Positions 1-11,486 of a DNA stretch of 60,000 bases are shown in pieces (the first letter of the stretch is position 1; every line of letters begins with the position of its first letter). The notes under the pieces are model-generated. The model was given only the letters and a program-made list of their open reading frames with translations, was not told where the DNA came from and made no database searches. Origin of the DNA: Takakia lepidozioides (taxonomy: Eukaryota; Streptophyta; Takakiopsida; Takakiales; Takakiaceae); NCBI GenBank assembly GCA_030704615.1, contig CM060734.1:28290042-28350041 (forward strand), read 5' to 3'. Made by a program: the position numbers and the translations under genes.

Positions 1-1650
1 TGCAGCATACTCCACCTGCACTAGTGGTAGTGTTGCTCCGCATATGAATCTCATGCCTCCCATATCTCCTCCCTCAGGAGCAGGAGGTGGACCATCCCGC
101 CTGGGAGCTGGTACCACCTGAGCTGTAGCCATGGCAGCGAGCCTCTGCTCTAGCTGCTGAAGCCGGTTGGCCATGTCTTGGTCAACACCCTGACCTCCGC
201 GTCCTTGGCCATGTTGAGCTTGCCCTTGGCCTGCACCTCGTGCCCGACCACCTCGTCCTCTCTGGGCTGGTCCACCTTGCCCCCGGCCACCATTGTTCCC
301 TTGGAACTGGCCTGGGCGCAACTCAGGGTGCAAGTCATAACACTGGGCATCTCCATGCCCATACTTGCCACAATGCCCACACTACAACTGTGCAGGCTGT
401 GCTTCTGCCACTCTCTGGGCAATCTCTCTTGACATGGGGTCCTCCACATGTCCAACATATCACCCCTGGTTGCTGTTGGCATGCAAAAGATGTCACGGGC
501 CTCTGCACCTGAGGTCCCCTGTAAGCTCCATGGAACTTGGGTTGGGCAACCTTGCCCCCCTGACCACGCTGTTGGGCAGTCCCTTGTACCTGTTGGCTAG
601 CAGGTGCACCTCGTGCAGGCATGTCCTTGCCAAATCCAATGGTAACAACTCGCTCCTCCACCATGTTGAGCTCAATCCGCTCAGCCAGCAGAAACACATC
701 CGCTAATGTGGGTTGGGCCGCTTGTAACAGGGTTGCATCCCGCACCCTTCTCTTGAGCTCCTTGTCCAAAATTCCATACCAGAACTGGACTACCTGAGCT
801 TCAGTAACCCCTTGGGTCACACTTATCAAGCGCCTCATACGAGTGTAGGCCTCTCGCAGGCTCTCACTGGATTTGCGCTTGAAGTCTTGCAAACTTCGCA
901 GCTTCTTTGTCCGTACACCTTGGTAGTTCCTCCGCTACTCCTGGAAGAACTCCACCACCGGGTTGAATCTAGGCACATGTGTTGTAATTGTGGCAGGAGG
1001 AGTAGTAGCACCTTTTGAACTGGTACCACCTGCAGAAGTGCCGGCACTACTTGTTCCACTACTAGTGCTTATAGTTGGAGATGTTTGTGTAGCTGCTGGT
1101 GTCACCGCTGCCCTTGTGCCTCTAGTGATTGAGACATAGTTAGGTGACCAATACTCTCGCCACTCCTCAATCTCCACCGCATGTCCCCGCCTAAATTCAT
1201 GGTAATCATCCACGGGCGGCCCCTCAAGGTGCTGGAATAGCCTCTTCCACGCCATAAAGGGCGTAAACAGTTGTGGATTGCGCATTTGCTACAAATCACA
1301 CCAATTGTCAAACTCTTGTATAAAGTCATCAAGCTCGATGGTGCCCACAGCTCCAGAGTACCTACGTGGCCCCTTGGTAGCTCCATACATCTCCTCCATC
1401 GTGTCCCACAACAATTGCACGGAAATGACTTGCACCCTCGGCGAGAATACTCCTGACTCCGAGTCTGAACCTTCCTCAGAAGACACTGAAGGTGAAAATG
1501 GCCTAAACCGCACACCTTGTCTTGTGTACCCACTAGTATCGCTGGTGCTTGTACCGGCACTCCCCTCAGCAGCTGGTGGCACTTCCGTGATGAAAACTCA
1601 CAACCCAACCGGTTGTCAACCTGTCTCTAATCCCCACTTTCTACAAGGTA
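1..1650 (-). pseudogene. gag: Ty3/gypsy gag, decayed copy 1, cut by the window edge
   Basis: Read on the minus strand, this is the capsid/nucleocapsid region of an LTR retrotransposon. A capsid-like segment (SGAVGTIELDDFIQEF, then FTPFMAWKRLFQHLEG) is followed by a Ser/Thr/Gly-rich linker, a helical segment with ESLREAYTRMRRL, and two zinc knuckles (CWTCGGPHVKRDC near 450, a second one near 350). The same protein occurs at 44996-46769, so the two copies can be aligned by eye. Two in-frame stops break this copy: at 1291-1289, where the other copy has CAG (C to T), and at 937-935, where it has TTG. Another frame change follows the first knuckle. Protease and later domains lie beyond the window edge. 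The start codon is uncertain. Confidence 0.8.
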
Positions 1651-2250
1651 ACCGGGTAAAGAACCTATTGCGGCTACTGGTTCAAGCAGGAATAATAGAT
1701 TTCTAACGTAGACCTGTACCTGCACCTGCATCCACCGCAAGCACTCATATGGTCTGCTGGTCATCAACCCAGCCTCACCATAGAAAGAAACACTGGTGGT
1801 TTTGCTCGTCATCACTCCAGCCTCACCACCGACAACATACTCTAGGATTGGCCGGTGATCAAATCCGGACCAACCTCCTATGAAAACAAGTGCCCACACA
1901 AAGCTAACATGGCGCACAATCAAGCATGTAGGTGTGGAGGGGATCCAAACACAAGAAAATCAAGACAACAACTCCCCCACAGCAAAAACACTCCACAGTG
2001 TCGCTCCTGCAAGGACACCCCAGCCCAAACCCGGACTGACTCTTGCCTCCACCTACGGAAAGGTTTTGGCCTATAGAGAGGGTGAAAGACTATGGAGAAG
2101 AGAAACTAAAGCAATTCCTAACCCCAGAATGCTCTCATCCCACCACTCTCACTCCTGTCTCTATCCACTCGCTTGTATGGCCATGGCAAGTATCCTTCTA
2201 TATCCCTCAATCAATCCTTCAAGAGCTCTTCAACATTGTCCACCAAAGCT
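1650..2250 (-). repeat. Retroelement 5' block shared with 46810-47270
   Basis: About 400 bp upstream of gag copy 1 (roughly 1720-2130) matches 46860-47240 upstream of gag copy 2 in the same orientation, with many substitutions. The block probably is the 3' part of the LTR and/or the leader of this gypsy family. It carries no convincing ORF. Confidence 0.6.
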
Positions 2251-2254
2251 CCTC

Positions 2255-2375
2255 AAAGGGTCCTCCAAGGACCCCAAAGATCCTCCAAACACTCCTCCAA
2301 GGACCCCAAAGATCCTCCAAATACTCCTCCAAAGGCCCTCAAATATCTTCCAAACAATCCTCCAAAGGCCCTTAA
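2255..2375. repeat. Minisatellite of about 32 bp
   Basis: Imperfect tandem units built on CTCCAAGGACCCCAAAGATC and CTCCAAATACTCCTCCAAAG run through this stretch, three to four copies that degenerate toward the 3' side. It sits within the LTR-like block upstream of gag copy 1. Confidence 0.7.
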
Positions 2376-2399
2376 ATTTCACTAAGTCCTTTCACTGTT

Positions 2400-2815
2400 G
2401 ATACCTTAATAGAGGTATAGTCTGAGGTTGCTAGGGTCCCTTATGTTGATGATACCTTTACAGAGGTATAGTCTGAAAATGAGGGTTCTGTTTGGTATAC
2501 TAACAGAGGTATAGTCTGAGCTGATTAGGGTCCACATATGGTGATACCTCAACAGAGGTATAGTAAAAGGGACAAGCTCCTGTTTGGTATACTAACAGAG
2601 GTATAGTCTGAGCTGATTAGGGTTCACATATGGTGATACCTCAATAGAGGTATAGTAAAATGGACAAGCTCATGTTTGGTATACTAACAGAGGTATAGTC
2701 TCACATTAGGGTTCACATATGGTGATACCTCAACAGAGGTATAGTCAAAGGGACAAGCTCCTATTTGGTATACTAACAGAGGTATAGTCTGAGCATACAC
2801 TACTAGGGTTTGTAA
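2400..2815. repeat. Palindromic tandem array, alternating 44/48-bp half-units
   Basis: Nine units alternate between an A type (GATACCTCAACAGAGGTATAG plus about 23 bp) and a B type (GTATACTAACAGAGGTATAG plus about 28 bp), giving a higher-order period near 92 bp. Each A unit holds a perfect hairpin: arms ATACCTC and GAGGTAT around a 4-base loop AACA. The unit core is better conserved than its flanks. The array lies in the LTR-like repeat interrupted at 2882 by the chromovirus. Confidence 0.85.
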
Positions 2816-2876
2816 TGAAGAGCTAGAATGCAAGTCCTTGACTTCTATGCTTCTACTCAAGCAAAAATATGGTCTC

Positions 2877-2881
2877 TAGGT
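2877..2881. repeat. Target site duplication, left (TAGGT)
   Basis: TAGGT directly precedes the 5' LTR and is repeated exactly at 9858-9862 after the 3' LTR. A 5-bp duplication is the expected integrase signature for Ty3/gypsy elements. Confidence 0.93.
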
Positions 2882-3610
2882 TGTCGCGGCCCTTTGCCTT
2901 GAAGGCAAGGGGGTCGGGACACATGAGGGGTTGCCCCTGTGGTGGGGGCAGCGGCAGCGATAGGTATGGGGGGCTGAAGCACCCTTGAGTGCCCAAGGCA
3001 CCCAAGGAGGCGGAGGCGCTCACTAGGTGGAGCCCCGCACACCGGGTTGCGGTGGGGGTGGCTCCACAAGGGGTGGTGGTAGCTTAGCGGGACTTAGTGG
3101 GGGTGGCATAGGACTCACCATGGGGGCGGAGACCTCGTGGTGGAAGTCGTGGGGAGTCTTGGGACTCATCACAGTCCATAGGGGCCGTAGTGAGTGGGCC
3201 AAGACTCACCGCGACTCATCACCGGGAGTCGAGGGTTTTCGTGGTGGTTCGCCATAAAATGGCATGGCTGGTTGTGAAACCCCCGCGGACAGCTACAAAA
3301 GTATATATAAGGGGAGTAGTGACCCCGAGAACGGTGCAAGCCCGTTGGTGACCAAAAACTAGTGAGTAAGCGAGCGAGCCGGAAAGCGACCAAAGAGTGG
3401 GGAGCTGTTCCGGACTGCCATCTACCAAAGGGAATTCTCCTAGTCCCAAATAGGTGGAGGGTTTAGTGGGAAGCGAAGGGGGACCGTTATGTCCCGGTGA
3501 GCAGCCGAAGCTCCAAGTTGGCCCGGGCGGCCAGGTTGGGAGTCAGGCGCGCGCATCAAAGCGAGTAACTATGACTTGAAGGGGAGCTTATCGAAGTGAG
3601 GTGCGCGACA
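2882..3610 (+). repeat. 5' LTR of chromovirus
   Basis: It begins TGTCGCGGCC and ends GTGCGCGACA (TG...CA), 729 bp, the same length as the 3' LTR at 9129-9857. Eight differences were seen by eye, all purine or pyrimidine transitions, four of them at CpG positions. Confidence 0.95.
3300..3312 (+). promoter_or_regulatory. LTR TATA box
   Basis: GTATATATAAGGGG in the 5' LTR, with the same element at 9548-9561 in the 3' LTR. It lies about 300 bp before the LTR end, a sensible place for the U3/R border and start of the genomic transcript. Confidence 0.7.
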
Positions 3611-3611
3611 C

Positions 3612-3624
3612 TTGGTATCAGAGC
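3612..3624 (+). promoter_or_regulatory. Primer binding site (initiator tRNA-Met type)
   Basis: TTGGTATCAGAGC starts 2 bp after the 5' LTR. TGGTATCAGAGC is the usual plant LTR-element site complementary to the 3' end of initiator tRNA-Met, where minus-strand DNA synthesis is primed. Confidence 0.88.
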
Positions 3625-3665
3625 TTAGAGTTCAGTACGCGATCGTCCTTGGGATTGGCCTCATC

Positions 3666-4860
3666 ATGGGGTCGGGCAAGCCAAAGCGAAAGCGGAACGG
3701 CCCAAAAGATGATGATCCTGGTGAGCCCGATGGGGGCGACGTGTCACCGAAGCGGCCGTTTGAGGAAGCGACGCAGGTTTCTGAAAGCGAGGCCGCTCAA
3801 GAGCGGGAGGAATCCGAGGAGTCGGAGCCCGAGGAATCCGTGAGAGCTCCGACCGACCAACAGATGCCTCCCATGCCGACAGTCTTTTGGGAAGGGTTGT
3901 TGGCGCAGTTTGGCGGGACGTTGAAAGACGTGTTGAAGGCGGCTAATGCCACTTCCACTAAGGCAAAGTTTAAGGTGAAGCCTAAGGAACCCGGCACCTT
4001 CGAGGGCGTCCGAAATCGGAAGGCACTCAACACCTGGCTCCTGGAGCTAGAGCAGTACTTCCGGGCAACCAAGTTGAGTGACGAGGATCGGGTGGAAGTG
4101 GCTCCCACCTATTTGAGGGGCTATGCTCAACAATGGTGGCAGAAACGCCTTCACGACCGAGGCCCAAGCCCGGAAACGTTGAACTGGAGTGGGTTCAAGG
4201 AATTGATGAAGAGATAGTTTGTGCCCCTCAACGCGTCCTGGCTTGCCCGGGACAAGATGAGGAATTTGAAGCAAACAGATGACATTCGGGGGTATGTCCA
4301 GGCTTTCAATGTGCTGTTGCTCGAAGTCGCGGACATGGCAGAACCAGAAATGGTCTTCAACTTTGTGGCGGGACTGGCCCCATGGGCCAAGCGGAAGTTG
4401 GAGGAGAAGCCACCCAAGACTTTGAACGAGGCAATTGAGAGGGCTGAATGTTTCTCGGATGTCCCTAGGGGTGAGAGACAAGGCCGTACGGAGCTGAACC
4501 ACAAGAAGACCCGGCGGGAAGGTGACTCCTCCCGACCGGAAAAGAAGTGGGATAGGCCACGCGGCGACAATGGCACGTGGAAATCGAAGGGAAGGCCTTC
4601 ACACGTCAAGGCGACACCCGGTGCTTCGAAAGGAAAAGCGGGTGGAGCGGCTTATGGCGGACAGAAGGCGACCTTTGATGGAGTGTGTTTCAATTGCGGG
4701 GAGCCCGGGCACATGGCCAAGAAGTGCACAAAACCTCGACAATTGAACATGACTCGGGCAACCACGGAGCTGTCAGAAGATACCATCAGTCGCTTGGTGG
4801 AAGCGGTGGTCGCCAGGACTTGCAAGGTAGGCAACTATTCTTGTGAGTTGTATCAGGAAA
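3666..4860 (+). pseudogene. gag: Chromovirus gag with one nonsense codon
   Basis: The first ATG after the primer site is at 3666. The product starts MGSGKPKRKRNG, then an acidic Glu/Ser-rich stretch, then a retrotransposon gag domain (TWLLELEQYFRATKLS ... YAQQWW, about 4030-4140). A single zinc knuckle, [14 protein letters not shown], lies near 4686-4727 and would bind genomic RNA. TAG at 4215-4217 breaks the ORF, most simply a former CAG (C to T), and the same frame continues directly into protease and reverse transcriptase. Gag and pol were therefore one open frame in the ancestor, as in many plant chromoviruses. Confidence 0.9.
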
Positions 4861-6770
4861 CTGGCGCCCTGCGTAAAGGGAGTCAGTTATTGTTCGTGGA
4901 TGGGATAATATCCGGAACTAACGTGTCGTTGTTGGTGGACACAGGAGCGTCGCACTCCTTCATGACGCCGGCGGCGGCGCGAAAGTTGGGACTCCCGACA
5001 AGTGACGTGGGGGCCTCTATTGAGGTGCGTTCTGCCAAAGGAGAACCACAGTTGGCGACAAGGTTGGCGTTTGATGTTCCTCTTCAACTGGGGAGTTGGG
5101 AAGGATGTGAGAACTTCACCATCTGCGAGATCGATGGAGTGGATCTCATTTTGGGGATGACCTTTTTGAGCAAATCCGGAGCGGTCATAGATGGCCGCAA
5201 GAGAGTAGTCACGCTGCCATGTGGGAATGGTGGCGAGGTTTTACGAGTGTCGGAAACGCCCAAATCCGTGGGAGGGCGAATAAACCTTCTGTCAGCAAAG
5301 GAGTGGGCCGTGGAGGAGGCACACGAGCCCCAATTTTTGCTTTACATTAGAGAAGTGAAAGGAGAAGGCGATGGGGAGCCGAGCCCAGATTGGATCAAGG
5401 GGATTTTGGAGAAATACCAGGATGTGATGCTGGAGGATTTACCAAGCGGCTTGCCACCGCGAAGAGGAGTTGACCACAAGATTGAGGTGATACCGGGATC
5501 GGAACCGCCTGCCAAGGCGCCCTACCGGTTGAGCCACAGAGAGTTGGTCGAGCTGAAGACTCAGCTCAAGGATCTAATGTCAAAGGGGTATATCCGGCCG
5601 AGTAAGTCAGCTTACGGAGCCCCGGTGCTATTTGCAGACAAGAAGGATGGGACGCTGCGGATGTGTGTCGATTACAGGGCTCTGAATAAGGTGACTATTA
5701 AAAACCGGTAACCTTTGCCAAGGATCGACGACCTCTTCGATCGGTTGGCAGGAGCGAAGTATTTCAGCCGGATCGACTTGCGCTCCGGCTATCATCAAAT
5801 TCGGGTGGCGGAAGGAGATGAGGAGAAGACCGCGTGCAGGACAAGGTATGGTTCATATGAGTTCTTGGTGATGCCTTTTGGGCTCACCAATGCACCAGCG
5901 ACATTTAGCACGCTGATGAACAGCCTTTTCCAGGAGTGGTTGGATGACTTTGTGATTGTGTACATCGACGACATCTTGGTGTACTCGAAAACAAAGGAAG
6001 AACACCTGGAGCACCTAAAAAGGGTGTTCCAAAAATAGCGAGAAGGGAAGCTGTATGCCAAAGCTTCAAAGTGCGAATTCGGGGTCACAAAAGTGGAGTT
6101 CCTGGGGCATGTGATTACACAGGATGGGATCAAAATGGATGACAAAAAGGTGAGGGCGATCTTGGACTGGGAACCTCCGACTTCGGTCCCGGGAGTGCGA
6201 TCCTTCCTAGGACTCGCCTCCTATTACCGGAAGTATGTGAGAAATTTCGCCAAGATCGCGGGGCCGTTGTCGGACCTTCTGTGTAAATCCAAAGTCTGGG
6301 AATGGAATACATTTTGTGGCCAAGCTTTTGCTGAATTGAAGCAGCGGATGGCGGTAGCTCCAGTCTTGAAAATCCCGGAGTTCGATCGTCCATTTGAGAT
6401 TCATACAGATGCGTCGGACTTCGCGATTGGGGGTGTATTTATGCAAGATGGACGTCCAGTGGCTTACGAAAGTAAGAAACTGAATGAAGTGGAGCGACGG
6501 TGGCCGACGCACGAAAAAGAGATGAAGGCGGTGGTGCATTGCCTCGAGCTTTGGCGCCACTATGTTGGTTCCAACCCAGTGAAGGTGTTCACGGACAATG
6601 TCACGGTGAAGTATTTTGCCACGCAGCCCAAGTTGTCCCCAAAACAACTTAGGTGGCAAGATACTTTGGCGGTGTTCGACGTGGATATCCAGTACAAACC
6701 GGGACGAGACAACGTGGTGGCCGATGCTTTAAGTAGAAAGCAGCAGCTCTTGTTGGTGTACAAGGGCGAG
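4861..6770 (+). pseudogene. pol: Chromovirus protease, reverse transcriptase and RNase H
   Basis: Same frame as gag. The aspartic protease motif [11 protein letters not shown] is near 4930. Reverse transcriptase runs from about 5480 ([13 protein letters not shown]) through [38 protein letters not shown] and the catalytic [10 protein letters not shown] (5961 onward) to EFLGHVIT near 6100. RNase H follows, with HTDASDFAIGG near 6400 and DNVTVKYF and DALSRK toward 6740. Stops at 5709-5711 (TAA, Tyr position of NRYPLPR) and 6036-6038 (TAG, probable former Leu) interrupt an otherwise continuous frame. All catalytic residues checked are still present. Confidence 0.92.
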
Positions 6771-8224
6771 ACGACGCTCCAAAGGAAGATCCGGAAGGCT
6801 TGCCGGAAGGATGAGCTGGCGAAGTCCGTGATGCAGGACTTGAGGATGGGGGGTAAATCGCAGTTCCACTTGCAAAATGGACTGCTCCGGTATAAGCAAA
6901 AACGTCTCTACGTGCCGAAGGGAGGGATAAGAGATAGCCTCTTGAGAGAATGCCATGATAGCCCGCTTGCGGGCCACGGCGGAGCCAAGCGCACTGCGTC
7001 ACTCTTGAAGAAAGAGTATTTCTGGCCCAAACTGAGGGAGGAGGCAGAGGAGTATGTCAAGACATGCACCACATGCCAACAAAACCGGAGCGAGTACAAA
7101 AAGCAAGCGGGGCTGTTACAACCCTTGCCAATTCCAGAGGGGACTTGGGAAAGCGTCTCGATGGATTTCATGACTGCTATGCCGCTGTCAAAAGGATTCG
7201 ATGCAATCATGGTGGTGGTGGATAGGTTCAGTAAAATGGGTCATTTCATCCCCACCAAGGAGACGGCAACGGCGCAGGAGACAGGGCGACTTTACTTCGC
7301 CCACGTCTTAAACATCATGGAGTCCCGAAGGATATTGTCTCGGACCGCGATCCAAAGTTTACGAGTAAATTTTGGAGGGCACTTTGGAAGAAGATGGGGA
7401 CGAGGCTGAAGATGAGCACCGCCTTCCAACCTACGACCGACGGCCAAACAGAAAGGTGAATTCCGTAGTGAAGCAGATCTTGCGGAATTACGTGTCGGCA
7501 GACCAAACAGACTGGGTGGAACACTTAGACGCGGCAGAGTTCTGTTATAATAACACAGAACACTCCGCAACGGGAGTTTCCCCTTTCGTATTGGTCTATG
7601 GAAAAGCACCTCTGGTGCCGACAAGTTGGGCCGCCCAGGACGTTGAGGAACCGGCAGTAGCGGCGGTACTGGAAGAACGCGAGCGTTTGTTGAAGCTCGC
7701 AAAGTACAATATTGCCAAAGCTAGGAAACGGTATGAAAGGCAGCGAATCGGAAGCGGAGGGAAGTGAAGTTTGAGGCAGGCACAAGGTCTGGTTGAACAT
7801 CAAGAATTTCCGACTACCTCCGGAAGTGAGTCCGAAGTTCGTACCTCCGTATGCGGGACCCTTTCGCATTCGGAAGGTTATGAATGAGGATGTGTATGAA
7901 TTGGAGCTGCCGGCAAACAGTAAGGTGCACCCAGTATTCCATGTATCCCTTTTGAAGCCTTACTTCAAAGATGAAGCGCGTCCGAATCGGCATCAAGTGT
8001 TGCGTCCACCACCTATGCTGTTGGATCATGAAAATGAACCTGAGTACGAGGTGGAGGCAATACTTAAGTCGAGGAGGTTCAGGAACCGAGAAACAGAGTA
8101 TCTCGTCAAATGGAAGGGCTATCATCATGTGGAGGCATATTGGGTGCGTGCCTCAGAAATGGGAAACGCATCCGAGGCGGTTGCAGCTTTTGAAGGGCGA
8201 CCTCAAAAGCGGAAGAAGCGTTGA
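6771..8224 (+). pseudogene. pol: Chromovirus integrase with C-terminal chromodomain
   Basis: The integrase zinc module (HDSPLAGHGG ... CTTCQQN, 6950-7085) is followed by the catalytic core, beginning SMDFMTAMP near 7160 and continuing past [12 protein letters not shown]. One-base losses near 7305 and 7457 move the core into other frames ([19 protein letters not shown] can be read between them), and two more near 7742 and 7775 precede KNFRLPPEVSPKF. The GPY/F-like region (YAGPFRIRKV) and HPVFHVSLLKPY lead to a chromodomain (YEVEAILKSRR ... EYLVKWKGYHH) near 8047-8200 and a basic tail. Chromodomains steer chromoviruses to marked chromatin. The stop is at 8222-8224. Confidence 0.9.
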
Positions 8225-9128
8225 TGGGGACATCAACCTTGGAGCGTGGGAGAGGAAATGCATGCTTAGCCCGGCTTAGCTAGCTCAGGAATCCAATTGC
8301 AAAAACTTGTATTGTACAAAATTTGCTTTAAATGAAATGTTTCAAAATGTTGTGCTTCCTATTTTTGTTTGGAATGGCGATGCATGGTATGGTTGGCTAG
8401 TGTGTAGAAGGCATGCTAGCTTACAAAAGCGGGAGAGGTAAATTGGGTTAATCGTGTGTTTGCACGGTGCCGAAATCGGGTGACTCCCATCCAAGGGGCA
8501 AGGAAACTTGCGCCTTCTTTGGGAGTTCACGTGCTAGTGCGCACCTGGCGCATGCGCGTACTATAACTGCGCTACCGAGGGGGTTGCCTTGTAGTGCGGG
8601 CTAACGCGGAAGCTACGTGCTTCCGTTCACGTACTATAATCGTGTAGCCTCGGGACGAAGTCGTAGTGCAGCTTCGGCGTGTTCCTGTACCTCAGGCCAG
8701 CATTCCAAGGCGGACCCAATTGTAGTGATTGGGGCGCACGGTTGGTTCAAGGTTATCTTCCTAGTCAAAGAGGGTTCCAGGTGAACCCTTGCTCAACGTG
8801 ATGCCAAAAGCGGCATCATGAGCGATCGCAAGCAATGTTGTTGCAGTAAGGCGATTCGATCCTCGGGGAGGATCGTTCCTTGGCCTTGAAGTAGGCCAAG
8901 AAGAGTGCACTGGGAGGAGCTGGAGAGGCCCACCCTTGGCCGGGACTTGGAGGAAGTCGGCCGAACTAGCTAGTGGAGAGTAGAGTCAAGTGTGGGGTTT
9001 GGTTCTTTGTCATGGGACGCCATGGTACGGAAACAAACTCCTTGATGTGGGACGCCACAACTTGGATGTTCGTTTCTACAAAATGAACAAGTCGATGAGG
9101 ACATCGACTCCCTGTTGGTAGGGGTGTG
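8225..9128 (+). other. Chromovirus 3' untranslated spacer
   Basis: About 900 bp between the pol stop and the 3' LTR with no supported ORF. It contains short repeated phrases (for example GTACTATAA near 8558 and 8631, and GGGACGCCA near 9004 and 9049). The GGTAGGGGTG run just before 9129 may serve as the polypurine tract, but it is a weak one. Confidence 0.6.
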
Positions 9129-9857
9129 TGTCGCGGCCCTTTGCCTTGAGGGCAAGGGGGTCGGGACACATGAGGGGTTGCCCCTGTGGTGGGGGCAGCG
9201 GCAGCGATAGGTATGGGGGGCTGAAGCACCCTTGAGTGCCCAAGGCACCCAAGAAGGCGGAGGCGCTCACTAGGTGGAGCCCCGCACACCGGGTTGCGGT
9301 GGGGGTGGCTCCACAAAGGGTGGTGGTAGCTTAGCGGGACTTAGTGGGGGTGGCATAGGACTCACCATGGGGGCGGAGACCTCGTGGTGGAAGTCGTGGG
9401 GAGTCTTGGGACTCATCACGGTCCATAGGGGCCGTAGTGAGTGGGCCAAGACTCACCGCGACTCATCACCGGGAGTCGAGGGTTTTCGTGGTGGTTTGCC
9501 ATAAAATGGCATGGCTGGTTGTGAAACCCCCGCGGACAGCTACAGAAGTATATATAAGGGGAGTAGTGACCCCGAGAACGGTGCAAGCCCGTTGGTGACC
9601 AAAAACTAGTGAGTAAGCGAGCGAGCCGGAAAGCGACCAAAGAGTGGGGAGCTGTTCCGGACTGCCATCTACCAAAGGGAATTCTCCTAGTCCCAAATAG
9701 GTGGAGGGTTTAGTGGGAAGCAAAGGGGGACCGTTATGTCCCGGTGAGCAGCCGAAGCTCCAAGTTGGCCCGGGCGGCCAGGTTGGGAGTCAGGCGCGCG
9801 CATCAAAGCGAGTAACTATGACTTGAAGGGGAGCTTATCGAAGTGAGGTGCGCAACA
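9129..9857 (+). repeat. 3' LTR of chromovirus
   Basis: 729 bp from TGTCGCGGCC to GTGCGCAACA, about 98.9 percent identical to the 5' LTR by eye, with its own TATA box at 9548-9557. Confidence 0.95.
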
Positions 9858-9862
9858 TAGGT
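9858..9862. repeat. Target site duplication, right (TAGGT)
   Basis: Exact repeat of 2877-2881 abutting the 3' LTR. Confidence 0.93.
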
Positions 9863-11486
9863 GGTCATAAGAGGCATCTTCTTGCTCTCTTTCACCCCAA
9901 TGTGCAACCAAGAGTGGTCCAACTCAACTTGCAAGTCATTGTCCACCAAATCAATCCCCCTTCTAGTCCTTGGGATTTGATTGCAAACTACCATATCTCC
10001 ATTGCCGAGCAATCATGCATTTGTCTCTTCATCACTTGACAATTGCTCCAAATCAACACAAATTATCTCAATGTGTAGGAGCAATGTTTGTCACTTACAA
10101 TAATGCTCCCAAGCAATCTGCCTTGGATCCCACTCTCACGCCATATGCCTCATTTGGGGTCTTGCACCAATCCATCATCCATGTGCTCCCCGTGGTCATT
10201 TGAATGCATGTTTCATGACCTCTTGGCCTATGTGTTGCTCTCCTTCATCGTAACATGAATCAACACCTCTCCACTTCACAAACAAATGGATCTCAAAGGC
10301 CTTCACCTCTTGCTAGTTCAAGAGCTCCCATTCTCAAACTTGAACTTACAAACTCAAGCGAGCATGCTCCACACATGCACCACTTGCTTGGTCAACTATC
10401 CACCACAAAGCTCGCACTACCAAGAGCATGAATAGCCAAGTATTGCCTCCCCCTCTTGTCACATTACATAGTTAGGTTGAAGCTATGCATACATTGAATG
10501 ATGATTTCCCGTCAAGGATTTCCCACCACATGTTCTCCAAGCCCTTCCAATGGCACCCTACCATGATTGGAAGATTTCTTCACATGCTCCCTTTCAAAAC
10601 CTCTTGAGCTTCTTAGTGCTCTCCAAGTGCTTGCCCTTGTTGTCTTCAAGCCCAAGCATATATAGCTCCTTGGCTTCTCTTCCACAACATCCACACTTTG
10701 AACTTGCTTAACCCTAGCTTGATAGTGAAATGAGCACTAACAAGCCTTTAGTCACTCTCCACAAGCCATGGCGCACACCATCGACTCCATAATGCATACA
10801 AAGGATTCTCAAACCCTAGAATCCATGTTCCACACACACAAGACTTCCTCCTTACAATCCTTGCAAAATCTTGTGACTCAAGAGCTTTCTTCTCAAGCTC
10901 TCCAACTCCTTGGTGCATGCAATACTCGAGCACCTTTCCTTGCAACCCCTTGCAAGCCTTGTGATACAAGAGCTAAATTCTCCTAGCTCTCAACCTCTTT
11001 AAAATACAAGTGCAAAACTAATCCTTACACTCCGCACTCACAAGCATAAGGTGATCTTCTTGTAGTGATAAGAGATGAGAAATGAGAGAAGTAGAAGACA
11101 ATGAAAGCTCTCAAAGCATGAAGCAATCACACGAAGAACAAGCCCTAGTCCTTCCAAGTGAAATCCACTCTATCACATAAACTAAGTCAAGCCAAGGGCA
11201 CCTTTGCTAAAGGAATCCACCCTACAAAGCCCTCAACACACTCCCTCTCAATACCTAGAGCTATGGAGGTGAGAGAAGCTCATGGAGGCTCAACTACAAG
11301 AAGATGAGCCTCCTCAACACTCACAAGGGGAAAACCTATCTCCATGTCTCAAATGAGGCTCGACACCTCACTTGGCATGTGAGACCAAATGAAGTCCCAA
11401 CACACAAAATATAAATATAAATATCTAAAATGTCCTAGTTAACTAGAAGTAGGTAATTCTAGATAACCATGACTAAAACCATGACA
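9863..11486 (-). repeat. Long LTR-like repeat (outer element), 5' part
   Basis: On the minus strand it starts TGTCATGGTTTT at 11486. The first 300 bp match 54107-54440 (plus) closely: the same LTR family, including a shared stretch reading TTTAGCAAAGGT with GGCTTGACTTA. A minus-strand TATA box (GCTATATATGC) lies near 10657-10665. With 1650-2881 it would form one long LTR of about 2.8 kb leading into gag copy 1, split by the chromovirus. No coding sequence is supported inside. The assignment as the LTR of gag copy 1 rests on order and orientation only. Confidence 0.6.

Larger units (their letters stand above)
2882..9857 (+). mobile_element. Nested full-length Ty3/gypsy chromovirus (6,976 bp)
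   Basis: A complete LTR retrotransposon: 729-bp LTRs, a tRNA-Met type primer site, gag, protease, reverse transcriptase, RNase H, integrase and a C-terminal chromodomain, flanked by TAGGT duplications. The host repeat joins cleanly across the insertion (2881 to 9863). By eye the LTRs differ at 8 of 729 positions, all transitions, so the insertion is fairly young. Despite this the coding region has three nonsense codons and about four frameshifts, so this copy cannot make its own proteins. It could have been copied by a sister element or decayed quickly. Confidence 0.95.

Noticed and set aside
150-512. Plus-strand ORFs over gag copy 1 and their counterparts near 45400-45860
   Set aside because: They are antisense shadows of the gag nucleocapsid region, conserved in both copies only because gag is.
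2255-2400. Proline/serine-rich proteins from ORFs at 1880-2401
   Set aside because: They are translations of the 32-bp minisatellite in several frames.
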